Below, piece by piece: positions 32,991 through 44,450 of a stretch of 64,000 nucleotides of DNA (position 1 is the stretch's first letter; each line of letters begins with the position of its first letter). The DNA is from Tridacna crocea. Lineage: Eukaryota > Mollusca > Bivalvia > Cardiida > Cardiidae. Location of the stretch: contig OX031060.1 of assembly GCA_943736015.1 (NCBI GenBank), forward strand, positions 10,119,501 through 10,183,500, in the 5' to 3' direction. The translations under genes were made by a program, and so were the position numbers. A model generated the notes under the pieces. The model was not told the origin of the DNA. It did no database searches and saw nothing but the letters and a program-made list of their open reading frames with translations.

Positions 32991-33887
32991 TTACTGTACA
33001 CTGTGGCGATCAGTCAAAAACACTGTATGGAAACTCTGTACGGGAAATTTCTTCGGTGAATTCAAGATGGCGGACACGTGTTATTGACAAAGTAAGTGTC
33101 GTTTAATTTTGGGCCCGAAACTTGTTTCAAATTGCATCCCCTACAACAAGTAAGGTACCAATCTATAGAGCTTTGATTGAATAATCAAGCGATAGTAGCT
33201 TATGAGAAAATGGGAGTGCCTCTTGTCCGTAATCCCGCGCTGAACATGATGTTTTGATGAAGTTGAAAAACTAAGCGGGAGACCGGAAGAAAACTGGCTT
33301 TATTTCATCGAATAGATAGCTAATGATAAAAGAATGTGCCTCGATCGAAGGGAAAATGTCATATTCTTACAACTGTACCAAAATACGTTGCTTATATTTA
33401 CTGATTTAGCTGTTATAAAGTTTTGAAATTTTGCATGGTGTACTCTTCGGTGCAAACCGAAACTAAACTACTATACGGTTGGGTGATCGGAATTTCTGTA
33501 CGCTTCGGTAACAAATATGAAGTCAAAAATCTGTACGCTTCGGTGAAACGATTCAGGGAGGAAAAAAGGAAATGTACGAACAATCTACATGGGTCATTTA
33601 CTTGATGTTTTTATGTTGAACTCAAAGAAACGTGATGTATAAATCCGCGACTTCGTACTCTAAGATGGCTCGTTATTGAGAAGTGGTGAGCAACATGAAC
33701 AGAAGCATCCTGTATACATGTATATATATATGGGCATTTCACATAAAAATAGTAAACTTAAGGTTTTTGTCTTGGTCTAACACCAAAAATGTAGAAGCCA
33801 TCCATAGTATAAACTTCAAAGACGAATTATATTAAATGTGAAAAGCAAAATATAGAACCGTACCTCCTCTCTCATCATTTATTGATC

Positions 33888-34205
33888 AGGGGTCCTCCGT
33901 GGCGCAGTGGGTAATGTAGATTTTTAGTAACTTTTTGTGGATGGTGTTGGTTAGAATTCCACAAAGGACACTGGTTATGTTTGTATATCTGTTTAGAGCC
34001 CAAGCCCAGTGTTGGTGAACACATGAAGCACTTTCAGAGCAAATTTTGTGTTGATCGGACCAGAACCAGTTGGAAAGCCATATAAAGCCCGAATCAAACA
34101 TTGGCACATATCTGAACTGTGGCTTGACTTTTCAAACACTAAGAACCGGCAATGAAAAATGCAATACAAAACTCCTTTGTGCAATGCCTTGTAGCTATAG
34201 CTCAT
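33888..34205 (+). repeat. SINE-like insertion inside the 2.65-kb element
   Basis: Begins TCCTCCGTGGCGCAGTGGGT, close to a tRNA A-box region. Its body has no coding character and no clear B-box. Boundaries and class are tentative. Confidence 0.35.
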
Positions 34206-35140
34206 TTTTAATTTACATTGATATCGCCTAAATGATCATTTGTTATTCTTGATACCTTAAGAGACCTTTTGAAAAAGATAATTGTTTGCCTGTTGTTAAA
34301 TTCATATTTAAGGGTTTTGCTTTAGCATAAATTATGCGTTTTTTCATTAATTGAAACCGTCAATTTTCATACATTGATAGAACTGAGAAATTCAGCCCAG
34401 AAGAACCTAGCTCTCTTTTCATTTATGGGAAAAAACAACACTAATCTCGATCTTAATTTTCAACGTATCAAATCCTTTAACTAGAAACTCTGGATGATTA
34501 TACAACACATTCAGGCAACTCTGTCTTCATTACATCGTTTTCTGGGTTAGAACCCCCTTATATCATCCTTTTGTAAGCATTTCCAAGGGACATTGTCCTT
34601 ATTCCGTAGCTTTCACTTTAAAGCTTTCATAAACTCCCACTTATATGTTTCAGTTACGCAGATAAGGAACTACTTTAGTGATTTTTTTTCTGCTTTCGGT
34701 GTTCTACTATAAGATTATATACATGGAACTTAAACTTTTTTTTGTTACATTCTCTTAATAACATATTTTTATTTTGTTACACTCCGGTATTTAGTATACC
34801 CGAATAAAAGGTCTTGATCAAGGTCACCTGAATACGGTGATACATTGTAGTTTTATCTGGGGATAAGTTGTTGTTGTTGTTTTTTTTAAATTCACACTAA
34901 TTTTAAACACTATTTTAAAGTGTCTCGTACTTTTCCTTTAGAAAATAGGAATAACAAAGAATTCTCTATCAAATCTTTACAAAGCTAGGAAACCCTGGCG
35001 TGACTCATTTTTGAGGCATTATAGGGTTTTAACATAATAAACAAGATATAGACACAAATTGGTTTCATGTATTTGTATAAGGAATTCTCGATGTGCGGGA
35101 AATACTAGTAGACTGCTCTAGCGTTTTTCTCCTTTAATGA
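34206..35140. other. AT-rich interior of the 2.65-kb element, no gene seen
   Basis: Low-complexity T- and A-rich stretches and a GTTGTTGTTGTT run. No ORF of note and no similarity to the other families here. Confidence 0.5.
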
Positions 35141-35669
35141 TTTTCACCGAAGCGTACAGATTTTTGACTTCATATTTGTTACCAAAGCGTACAGAAATTC
35201 CGATCACCCAACCGTACAGTAGTTTAGTTTCGGTTTGCACCGAAGAGTACACCATGCAAAATTTCAAAACTTTATAACAACTAAATCAGTAAATATAAGC
35301 AACGTATTTTGGTACAGTTGTAAGAATGTGACATTTTCCCTTCGATCGAGGCACAATCTTTTATCATTAGCTGTCTATTCGATGAAATAAAGCCAGTTTT
35401 CTTCCGGTCTCCCGCTTAGTTTTTCAACTTCATCAAAACATCATGTTCAGCGCTGGATTACGGACAAGAGGCACTCCCATTTTCTCATAAGCTACTATCG
35501 CTTGATTATTCAATCGAAGCTCTTTAGATTGGTACCTTACTTGTTGTAGGGGATGCAATTTAAAACAAGTTTCGGGCCCAAAATTAAACGACACTTACTT
35601 TGTCAATAACACGTGTCCGCCATCTTGAATTCACCGAAGAAATTCCCCGTACAGAGTTTCCATACAGTG

Positions 35670-35890
35670 AAAAAGTTACATCGCCTTTGGGGACAGTTAT
35701 CTGTACTAAACCACCAGGTTACGAGTTCGATGTGCTGACCCAATTCGGCATACCTCGGGTGATGGGAGCCATCAAATCCCTCAGCTGTATCTGGTGGATT
35801 GATATGAACCAGATCGGTATGTATAAAGACCACGTGATTCGCAGTTCAAATGGAAGCGACCCTTATACGGACGGGGTTAGATGTTTATTC
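35670..35890. other. Unassigned; shares a segment with 50110
   Basis: TTCGGCATACCTCGGGTGAT and GGAGCC recur at 50120-50145, so this is repetitive, not a gene. Confidence 0.45.
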
Positions 35891-36616
35891 CCAGTTCGCC
35901 CAATCCCATTTCGCCCATTCCCATTTCGCCAGAATTTTCCCGTTTCGCCCATTCTTTTTTTGCCCTTTCCAACTTCGCACTGTTCTCAATTCGCCAAATA
36001 TCTGTCCTGCCCTTTACCCGTTTTGCCCAAATTCATTTTCGCACACTTTTCATTTCGCCCAGAAGCCATCTCGCCCAACTTTCCCATTTCGCCAAAAGAC
36101 CATTTCGCCCTTTTCCCACAAGTCCCCTTCCCATTCTCGCCCAAACGCCATTTTTCTGATATCTGGGGCCAAAACTAAGGAAAAGTTCTCTAATAAGTTA
36201 ACTTCTCTATTTAATGACCTTATTTTGAGGGTTATTATGGCTTGCACAAATCACAGGTGAGGAGGACATATTGGTTACACAGTGTTTCCTTTATCAGTTT
36301 GGATCACGGGGAGGGGGGGATGAAATCCGCGGTGTCAAAGATGACATTGAAGTATGCCTAGAACATCAATGGGGCGAGCTGATAACTGGGCAAAATGGTA
36401 TTGGGCGAAGTGGTGAAGGGGCGAAATGATAAAGGTGCGAGATGGCATTGGGCGAATCGGCAAAGGGTGAATTGGCTAAAGGGCGAAACGGTAATTGGGC
36501 GAAAAGATGGTTGGGCGAGATGGCAATGGGTAGGGGACAAGACGGCAAAGAGCGAAAGGGAAAGAAAAGTTTGGCGAAATGGGAATAGGCGAAATGGAAT
36601 TGGGCGAACTGGGAAG
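35891..36616. repeat. Foldback repeat of GGGCGAAATGG words
   Basis: Left arm (35891-36165) is ~20 irregular copies of CCCATTTCGCC; right arm (36365-36616) is the inverse. Outer ends CCCAGTTCGCCCAAT and ATTGGGCGAACTGGG match. The ~200-bp spacer is unrelated. Frames rich in FRPFPF are by-products. Confidence 0.85.
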
Positions 36617-36718
36617 ACACCAGGTTAGATATCGATACGGTATCGATCGAGTTGTGACGAATGGCGCTTACCCTCGAGCTAAACAGGCGGGCGTGCGTAC
36701 ACATGGTGCACGTCCTGC

Positions 36719-36900
36719 TAAATCCTTTACCGGACAACAGCATTTTAGACTTGTCCAAAAAGAAAGCCTGTGTATGTGACAAGTTCATTCTAAACCACAC
36801 AATCTCGAGTTTTAACGACCCTGGGAAAAAGGACTTTTGATAGCATTATGAGAAAAGGAGAAAATGCTCGTAACTAGCATTTTCTCAATTCTTTTCTGGA
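36719..36900. repeat. Compound A element
   Basis: CCTTTACCGGACAACAGCAT, then CACACAATCTCGAGTTTTAA. Core GCTCGTAACTAGC, intermediate between A and B types; right part missing. Confidence 0.65.
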
Positions 36901-37660
36901 TATTCTTTTTTCCAGTACTTCTCATGAAATTCTTTCGAAGCCACTGGCTGCTGTCAGAATCGCTGTTGTCTATATGAGCCAGTGCGGCTCCTCAAATTTC
37001 CACTATGAGAATCTTTTTATCAGAACTCCCCACAAATTCTTTCCTAGCCACTGGCTACTTTCAAGTTTGCCGCTGTAAACAGGGTTTCAGTTATGTCACG
37101 GCGATCTGTGCGTCTTCTGGTATGTCCTCTATGAGTACTACACGCATTATTCTTTCAAAGCCGCTTTCCTGGAAAATCTTTTTACCAGTACTCCCTGCAA
37201 AATTATTTCCAGGCCACTGTCTGCTCTCAAGTTTGCTGTTGTAAACAAGATTTCAGTTATGTCGCGGCGATCAGTTCGTCTCCTTGTATGTCCTCTACCA
37301 ATATTACACACATTATTTTTTTAACCCTTTACCACACATTGGCAACTTTCAACGCCCCCGAGAATGAGGCCTTTTGAAAACATTTAAAAGGAGAAAATGC
37401 TGGTTACCAGCATTTTCTCCTTTTCCCATAACGTTTTCTACTCTTCACAAAACAAAATTCAAATTTTCAGTCACTGTTATTTTGTCGTCTGCAAATGCTT
37501 TCGATTTGGACCAGTCTAAAATTTTGTGGTTTGATACAGAGTTAAGGCCGCTTTCCTGGAAAATCCTTTTACCAGCACTACCCACAACATTTTTTCTAAG
37601 CCACTGGCTGCTTTCAGACTTGCCATTATCAACAGAATTTCAGCTATGGCCTTAGAGCTT
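36901..37660. repeat. ~155-180-bp tandem repeat interrupted by an A element
   Basis: Units share AAGCCACTGGCTGCT, CAGTTATGTCRCGGCGATC and GGTATGTCCTCTA; copies at ~36900, 37010, 37165 and 37546. Distant relatives at 2010 and 57520 (GTGCACTTATC...TTTCCT). Confidence 0.7.
37321..37545 (-). repeat. Family A element nested in the tandem repeat
   Basis: TTAA both sides; the uninserted relative at ~37150 reads CTTTCAAAGCCGCTTTCCTG against TTTTTAA...TTAAGGCCGCTTTCCTG here. Confidence 0.85.
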
Positions 37661-37839
37661 TAAAGTCTAACGCCCATTCTTTTGTCCTCAGGAGAGTATC
37701 TTGAACAATTTCGTCAGTGGCTTACGTCACTAGGAGGCCCGGGAATGTCGGTAACATCTGCGAGAAAACACATACAAGTCAGACGGTTCTAGGCGGAGAG
37801 TAGAATAAACAGTATTCCATTCCATGTTCATGACAGGTT

Positions 37840-38640
37840 GTGGCGCCAGAGAGAAACTACAGTGGTAGGGACACTAAAGTCCTGCATAACTCCGATTTAA
37901 AATTCTTAGACTTTTTGCAAGTGTTGGGGATTGAGGGGAGGTGGGATCAGCTGCCGATCACCATCCAATCGTTTTACAGGTCTCTCAGAAAGAAATCTGC
38001 AATTCGACGGGCAAGAGTATCGCGGCATGAGATTTGTCAGCACTTTCGTCTGTCAAAACGCGGTAGTAATCTTTTAACTCGGATTACTACAAGGACGTGT
38101 CTACACTCGACTAGATGACCATAAGAGAGACCGACAGACATGAACATCTCATTCGACTTATGGACGCCTGATATTGGAGGTACCGACAAATGGCTGCAGA
38201 CCAAGTGTCCTTACCAACCTGACTGTTAACACTCTGAACGTGGCCAAGGACACCGAAGGTGACGGAAGCACCTTGTACCCCATTCTGGTCCCGACGCACA
38301 AGACCTCAGCCACCGCGGGCGAGGCCATTGTCTCGATGACTGAGGCCTTGTACCGACAATCGAACACATTGGCCAAATTACTACAGATATTGTATCAAGA
38401 TGCATCCCAACTGTTTACAAACAAGGGGGAAGCAACTGCTAGTAGCTCATACGTGAACCGCTGTATTCAGCAGGCATGGGCTGCTAGTAGATGCTCTGCC
38501 CATGCACAGATCTTTTGCCCAAAAAACAGGAAAAGTCTTACCACCGAAATGCGTAAAAAAAACCCCAGACTGCGAACGACTTGGCCGAACATTTGTGCCA
38601 CAGACGTAGCCTACGACAGTGGACCTACAGACTGACTGAA
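37840..38640 (+). pseudogene. Decayed coding-like region, unidentified
   Basis: Two adjacent frames (37840-38118 and 38174-38635) have protein-like composition: one has SDLKFLDFLQVLG and a basic RRARVSRHEICQHF stretch; the other has NLTVNTLNVAKDTEGDGS and SMTEALYRQSNTLAKLLQ. They are in different frames and broken by stops, so this is not an intact gene. GC content is above the local average. I recognise no domain. It could be a decayed retroelement or an old gene. Confidence 0.3.
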
Positions 38641-40004
38641 AAAATGACGACTTCTGTACGGACAGTAAAAAAAAAATAAGGAAATATCAATTGGTCAAGA
38701 CAACTCTAACATAGACCGACACGACCAAAACATCGACCAATCCACAGATTTCGACACCGATTAATCCGATCCCGATTACCTCGACCTCCGACTTCTTCAC
38801 CTAACCTAGCATCTCGGAGAGAAGTATTTCCGCCGATTTGGAGGCAAACAAAGATGATCGGCTCTTTGACTTGGTGCGGCGTTAAATGTTAGTCTAAGCT
38901 GGAAAATCCCCGTTTTGTAAAAGGATCTGGCCCATAATGCCCGCTAATACTACTAGATAGAGTATATAGGTCAGCTCTGTATACAGATAGGGTACTCACT
39001 TTTATGACTCCTTTTTCAAGCTATTTCCCTCAAAATTTATAACCAAAAGAAAAATCAATATTAGTGGCAAGAAAAAGGGATCGTCTTAAAATAAAAAAAA
39101 AATCGTCTTCTAAAATGAGTACCAAAATTAATTCATCCATATGGCTGCTGGTCTATAAATTAAAATCATTCAAAATAACAGCTTATCTAAAGATAAACAA
39201 TACGTCATCCAAAATTTCCGCTGGTATAAATATAGTAACATCCTTATATGCAAATGAGTTACTAGTTATGGTAACTAGGTCATCCAATATTACGTCATCT
39301 ATGTTTGCCTCCAAACCGGCGGACATACTACTCCGGAGTCTCCCTATTCTCTCTCATCAGAAAGGGAGAATTGGAAGAGGCCGGGCTGTGCGAAGCCTTG
39401 CGTTCCAGACTAAATCTACTGGACGTACCTACCGACTTTAAGACAGTATTTCTGAAACTAGTGACCGATCTCGACATGACAAAACTTAGAACGAAAACAA
39501 AACAATTTGATGACGACAAGACAGTAAAAACACAAAGAATGAAAATGTAAGCACTGTACCTGACGGAATCACTACGATTTGCCCTTGAAAAGAAGTATGA
39601 TATCAATCTACTGGGACTAGTATCGACAATCACGGACATAACTTGCAAAGACATGACGCTACTGACGATACCGACAGCCCCTGCTCGCTAATGAGTTTGG
39701 GGCATACATGACGGACAAAAGACTCTCACTGACAAGCCCGGTCCCGTCGGTAGATAACCTCGTTCGGATCCACGGTCCCGGCCCGACACAAGAACAGGTT
39801 AGGTTTGGAGAAGAAATGAATCAGTTGGCCGAGAAAAGGAGATAAGCGGCAGGGTCGAAGATGGGAATGAGGCAATCACTTCACCAGATGAGACCGGGTA
39901 GACCGGGTAGATAGTTTATGACCAAAAAATTGACCGGCATAATTATCAAGACCGACTTTAATGCATATATGGCCTACAACACGCGAAAAAGGGCATTCGG
40001 ACAT
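38640..40004 (+). other. GAC-rich non-repetitive stretch with weak coding character
   Basis: GAC/CGAC triplets are unusually frequent. A frame at about 39310-39550 reads SLIRKGELEEAGLCEALRSR, then LNLLDVPTDFKTVFLKLV, then acidic/basic sequence to a stop. A ~30-bp inverted pair (GCCGATTTGGAGGCAAAC at ~38833 and its complement near 39305) brackets an AT-rich insert, which may be a small element inside the older sequence. Confidence 0.25.
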
Positions 40005-40203
40005 TTGCGTAAAGTTTCGTTTCGGATCAGCCTGCGCAGTCCGCGCAGGCTAATCCTAAACAATACTTTCCGTTTTTATGTAATTTTCTATTTTGCGCAA
40101 ATCTACGGTAACACAAAAAGTAATGCAGTCGTAAAGTGCCGTCTCGGATAAGCCTTCGCGGACTGCTCAGGCTGATCCGAGACGACACTTTACCAAATGT
40201 CCG
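40005..40203. repeat. Two family G hairpins
   Basis: 40005-40080: GATCAGCCTGCGCAGTCCGC and GCGCAGGCTAATCC. 40132-40203: GTAAAGTGCCGTCTCGGATA and TCCGAGACGACACTTTAC. Confidence 0.8.
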
Positions 40204-40394
40204 AATGTCCCTCTTCGCGTGTTGCAAGCCATATAGAATCCCGACATCCACCGACATTACGGACCGTAAGACTATAATTATATATCAACAGAAATCCGAC
40301 AAGATACGACAACCTGACACCGAAACAAATTGTTGACAAAATTGGAAACATTATTGAATATTTGCAAGTCAAAACAAGACTAAGAAATGTGTTA

Positions 40395-40840
40395 TGGGGT
40401 AGGAAGGGACTTTGACATGTAAAAAACAAGGCAATAAAATATGGTGGGGGGTTAGGGTTAGACTATGTTGGAACATTTGTCAAAACGAGACAAGAAATGT
40501 GTGTGTGTGGTACAGGGTAGGGAGGGACTTTGACATGTCAAAACAAGACACTAAAATGTGTGGTGGGGGCAGGGTTAGGCTATCAAAAAAAGTGTATTAT
40601 GGGGTAGGGAGGGACTTTGACATGTCAACACAAGACATTAAAATATGTGGTGGATTGAGGGGGGGGGGGGGTTGAAAGGGGGGCTAGGCAATGGTGGGAG
40701 ACGGGTCAAAAAAAGACAGTAGAATGTGTGGTTGGTGGGGAGATGGGCGAGGGTGGGACAATCGTCAAAACGAGACAAGAAAATGTGTGGTGGGGGGAGG
40801 AAGTTTTTTATCGATTGGGGTTCTTGGAGAAAAATAAGAT
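40395..40840. repeat. G-rich degenerate tandem repeat
   Basis: Irregular ~55-75-bp units of GGGTAGGGAGGGACTTTGAC, ATGTCAAAACAAGACA and AAATGTGTGGTGGG, followed by a weak inverted GATCAGACC/GTCTGATC pair at 40850-40890. Confidence 0.75.
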
Positions 40841-41029
40841 TATGCAAACAAACCCGAGATCAGACCCATTGGGTGCAAAGTCTGATCCCACTCTCCCCTC
40901 TTTGATAAGTACTGCAACTAATAAAAAAAAAAAACATTTGAAAGCTGACATTCTGTACTCTTTCAGTTGTGTTTGGGGTAAATTAAAGTTTGACAGTCTT
41001 TTTCATTTTGTTGCTTGATTGAGTCCCAG

Positions 41030-41237
41030 TCTACTCCACATTCAACAATAATTCGGTCCAACTACACCTTTAACCACAGAGCCATATTTCGACTTTTACT
41101 ACCACTGATACAGAGATGATAATTTCGGTAATGTCCAAGTCTGCAGGTATGTTGCATGATTGAGTCCCAGTCTACCCCACGTTCAACAGTATTTCAGTCA
41201 TACTATAACTTCATCAGAGTTCAGTCCACCTACACCT
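41030..41237. repeat. Direct repeat flanking an A element
   Basis: GTTGCATGATTGAGTCCCAG and ATACAGAGATGATAA-type segments occur here and again at 41480-41560, on the other side of the A element. Confidence 0.6.
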
Positions 41238-41467
41238 TTAACTCTCTACCAAACAACAAAAAATTAGACTAATCCAAATTGAAAGCACTAACAGTCGACA
41301 AAATAAATTTAACCGTCAAAAATTGATATTTGTTTCTAGCAGAGAAGAAAGCATTGTGGGAAAAGGAGAAAATGCTGGGTACCAGCATTTTCTCCTTTTC
41401 ACACAATGTTTCAAAAGGCTTCTATCTCCGGGTCGTTAAAACCAGGGCTTGTTTGGTAAAGGGTTAA
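41238..41467 (+). repeat. Family A element
   Basis: TTAA both sides; GCTGGGTACCAGC core, a symmetric variant of the loop. Confidence 0.85.
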
Positions 41468-41799
41468 CCACTGACCCATACTTCTTCTAATACTGATACA
41501 GAGATGATAACTTCGGCCATGTCCAAGTCTACATGAATGTTGCATGATTGAGTCCCAGTCTACCCTACTTTCCGGACAATATGCCGCTGCATTGTATAGG
41601 CCCTTTAATTATTTTACAACTAAACCCTAGCAGCGGCTCTGCTCTGAACCAACCATTAGACAGACATATCTAGGGATAAAGTCAAAAATAACGCCTTACC
41701 ATGCATTTTTTGCCGCAATCTTTTATGGCCTTACCTTACCTTTATTTTTGCCGCTAAAAACAGATGTTAGACCCATGTCCCCTCAGATTCGCCCTATCA

Positions 41800-42075
41800 G
41801 GACTATTGCCCCACGGACAATTGCCCCCCTGACAATTTCCCCCCTGAGGACAATTCCCTCCCGGACCATTGACCCCGAGAACAATCCCCCAGGACTATTG
41901 CCCCCCTGAGAACAATTCCCCCCGGACCATTGCCCCCGAGGACAAGGAATTGTCCTGGGGGGGGGGCAATAGTCCGGGGGGAAATGTCCTCGGTGGGCAA
42001 TACCCCGAGGAGATTGTCCGGAGGGGGGGGGGGAATTGTCCTCAGGGGGGCAATAGTGGGGGGTTGTCCTAGAAT
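41800..42075. repeat. Foldback repeat of GGGGGCAATNGTCC words
   Basis: Left C-rich half (GACAATTGCCCCCCTGA etc.) and right G-rich half are inverted. It is built like the 35.9-kb foldback but from different words. Confidence 0.85.
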
Positions 42076-42338
42076 TAGATTCGCATGGGTGGGGGTCAAA
42101 CCTATAGAAAAAAAAAAAAGAAAGAAGGTTCATTCATGATTTCCTGTTTCATAAACAAACTAAATGCCTCTTTTCCTTAATCTAACACAATTCATGGTAA
42201 TAATAACTCTTCTTCTTATCAAAACTGAACTGAAAAACCTACTTTTCTCAATTATTTCTAAATTCCACATGGCCAGTTCGAAACAAAATATTTACAGGTG
42301 CCTAAGTGGGGACTACGTGTAACCATATTGGTATTTTT

Positions 42339-42570
42339 TTAACTCCTTACCAAAGGACAATATTTTAGGCTTGTCTAAATCGAAAGCGTATGCAGATGAC
42401 AAAATAAAAGTGACTGAAAACTTTAAATTTGTTTTGAAAAGGGTAGAAAACATTGTTGGAAAAGGAGAAAATGCTGGTTATCAACATTTTCTCCTTTCCC
42501 CACAATGTTTTCTAAAGGCTTCTTTCTCAGGGTCGTCAAAAGTAGGGATTGTGTGGTAAGGGGGATTTAA
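42339..42570 (+). repeat. Family A element
   Basis: TTAA start and GTGTGGTAAGGGGGATTTAA end (2-bp change in the TTAA); loop GCTGGTTATCAAC. Confidence 0.85.
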
Positions 42571-43246
42571 AGAGGAATAACCATTGCAAAACCATATCAT
42601 CATTTGCTTTACGGTGTTATATCCCTTGATTTATTTCATATACATGTACCTATCAGTAAGTTGAAATCAATGACGCATTTAGTTTCCCGCCATAATTTCA
42701 TTTGTGCACGAGCTTTTCATGTGAGACAGTTTTCACCAAAGAAGTTCACTTCAAAGCGTCTTCATTTGAGTGTCTGGCTTAGCAGGCTGGAAAATTCACG
42801 AGTTTTGGCTTTGGATTAGTTTAATTTGAAGGAATAACTCAGTATCTACACTGTTTGGAAAGAAATTGAAACAAGAGAGTGACTGAGAGTTTAATTAGCT
42901 TGATCGTCAACTGGGCTATAAAATTTGTAACGAAAGAGATTGAGGAATCCAAAGCTTGCTGGCTTTATTTCGTCCGGTTACATTTGGGTTCCACCGTGGA
43001 AAAAAACATTGTGAAGAAAAGACGTAATGGCAACAAGAACAAGAACACTGTGGTTATGTGGACATTTTCTGTATGTCAACTTAAAGTGAACTGAATTGGA
43101 TTATTTTATTTCTAATTTTGTGTATGCAGGGATCCAAGTGACCAGCAGACTGTAAGTAGTAGTCTTAATTTCATAGCACATGAATAATTTGATTTTTTGA
43201 GGTCTTTAACCCCAAGGCTGCTAAGCGCTACTCAAGGACCTTTTGC
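42571..43246. other. Unassigned sequence, no gene recognised
   Basis: Two 71-codon plus frames (42604, 42879) have ordinary composition but no motifs, splice context or homology I can name. Confidence 0.4.
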
Positions 43247-43313
43247 GAACAATGTAGATCAAGATCAGACTGCACAGAACATGCAGTCTGATCTTGGATC
43301 TACACTGTTCGAT
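43247..43313. repeat. Family F hairpin, best preserved
   Basis: GTAGATCAAGATCAGACTGC, ACAGAACAT, then GCAGTCTGATCTTGGATCTA; 22-bp arms with one insertion. Confidence 0.85.
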
Positions 43314-43442
43314 AAGAGGATATCTTTCCTAAAAAAAAAGCAAAGTTTGTAGGGTAACTGGCAGCTTGAAAGTATCTTTCCATATATTTAGCAGTAAAGG
43401 GGTACAGAATGTTGTTTATTCAGTCCTTTGCTGTAATTTTTT

Positions 43443-43737
43443 TTAACTCTTTACCAAATGACAAAATTTTGGAGTTGTCCAAAATGAAAGCATTTGCAGA
43501 CGACAAAACTAACGTGACCCAAAAATTGAAATTTGTTCTGGGATGGAAGCAAAACTTGTGGGAAAAGGAGAAAAATGCTGGTTACCAACTTTGAGGAAGG
43601 AAGCTTTTGAAAACATTTTGGGAAAAGGAGAAAATGCTGGTACCCAGCATTTTCTCCTTTTCCCCTAAAGTTTTCTGTCCTTTTGATAACAAATTTCTTC
43701 AAGGGTCATTAAAAGTCTGGATTGTGTGATAAATGGT
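43443..43737 (+). repeat. Family A element with duplicated core
   Basis: Starts at TTAACTCTTTACCAAATGAC; contains two hairpin cores, the first half-deleted (GCTGGTTACCAACTTTG), the second GCTGGTACCCAGC; end reads GTGTGATAAATGG. Confidence 0.8.
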
Positions 43738-43770
43738 AAAAGAGTCTGCAGAATATATTACCCACTTCAT

Positions 43771-44208
43771 TTAACTCTTTACAAAACGACATTTTAGACT
43801 GGTCCAAATTGAAAGAATTTGCAGACGACAAAATGAATGTGAGCAAAGAATTGAAATTTGTTTTAGGAAGGGAAGAAAACATTGTTGGAAATGGAGAAAA
43901 TGCTGGTCAATTTTTCCCACAATGTTTTTAATACACTTCTTTCTCAGGCTCATTAAATGTAGGGACTGTGTAGTAATGGATTAACCCATTACCACACAGC
44001 AAAATTTTAGATCTATCCAAATTGAAGGCATTTTCAGACAACAATTTCAAAGTGACTCAGGTGGTGCAATTTTACTTTGATAGGGTAGAAGACTCTGTGG
44101 GAAAAGGAGAAAATGCTGTTTACCAGCATTTTCTCCTTTTCCCACAATGTTTTCAAAAGGCTTCTTCCTCAGGGGCGTTTAAAGTCATCATTTGTGGGAA
44201 AGGATTAA
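43771..44208 (+). repeat. Two A elements sharing one TTAA (43981-43984)
   Basis: The first (43771-43984) has lost the loop and the right stem (GCTGGTCAATTTTTCCC). The second is complete, with a GCTGTTTACCAGC loop. Confidence 0.85.
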
Positions 44209-44450
44209 CGTGCTTGCCAGGTGGCACGGTGGTTAGCATATCTGACTTGTGACCTACAGGTTGCAGGTTCAATACCTGGTTGCTGCAAACTTTTTTTCCA
44301 CATGATTTTTAACCGCTGACATCTGATGCATGTGAGAAAAGTAGTCAGTGGCTCTGTAAAGAAAGTTTTATCAGTACTTGTATGAGAAAATCAGGAAACA
44401 AAAAGGTGTGTTACCTATGGCCATGAGCTAAGCTGTTAAAATGGCACAAA
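44209..44450 (+). repeat. tRNA-derived SINE
   Basis: CAGGTGGCACGGTGGTTAGC head, B-box AGGTTCAATACCTGG, GAGAAAAGTAGTCAGTGGCT, tail GCCATGAGCTAAGCTGTTAA. It abuts the end of the A element. Confidence 0.75.

Larger units (their letters stand above)
33021..35669. mobile_element. 2.65-kb long-TIR element (CACTGTATGG ... CCATACAGTG)
   Basis: Inverted arms of about 530 bp (33021-33560 and 35141-35669) are mostly co-linear and highly similar. Both contain AATTCAAGATGGCGGAC near the outer end and repeated TGTACGCTTCGGT-type motifs near the inner end. Outer termini are CACTG/CAGTG, flanked by A-runs on both sides (a possible short target duplication). The ~1.6-kb interior has no transposase ORF and includes a SINE-like segment at 33888-34205. 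CACTG ends occur in CMC-type and some hAT transposons; the class is not proven. Confidence 0.75.

Noticed and set aside
35600-36260. A 192-codon frame and overlaps rich in FRPFPF
   Set aside because: Almost all of it is the GGGCGAAATGG foldback; the N-terminal part crosses the end of a transposon.
41783-42139. Pro/Gly-rich frames up to 116 codons
   Set aside because: Composition artefact of the GGGGGCAATGGTCC foldback.
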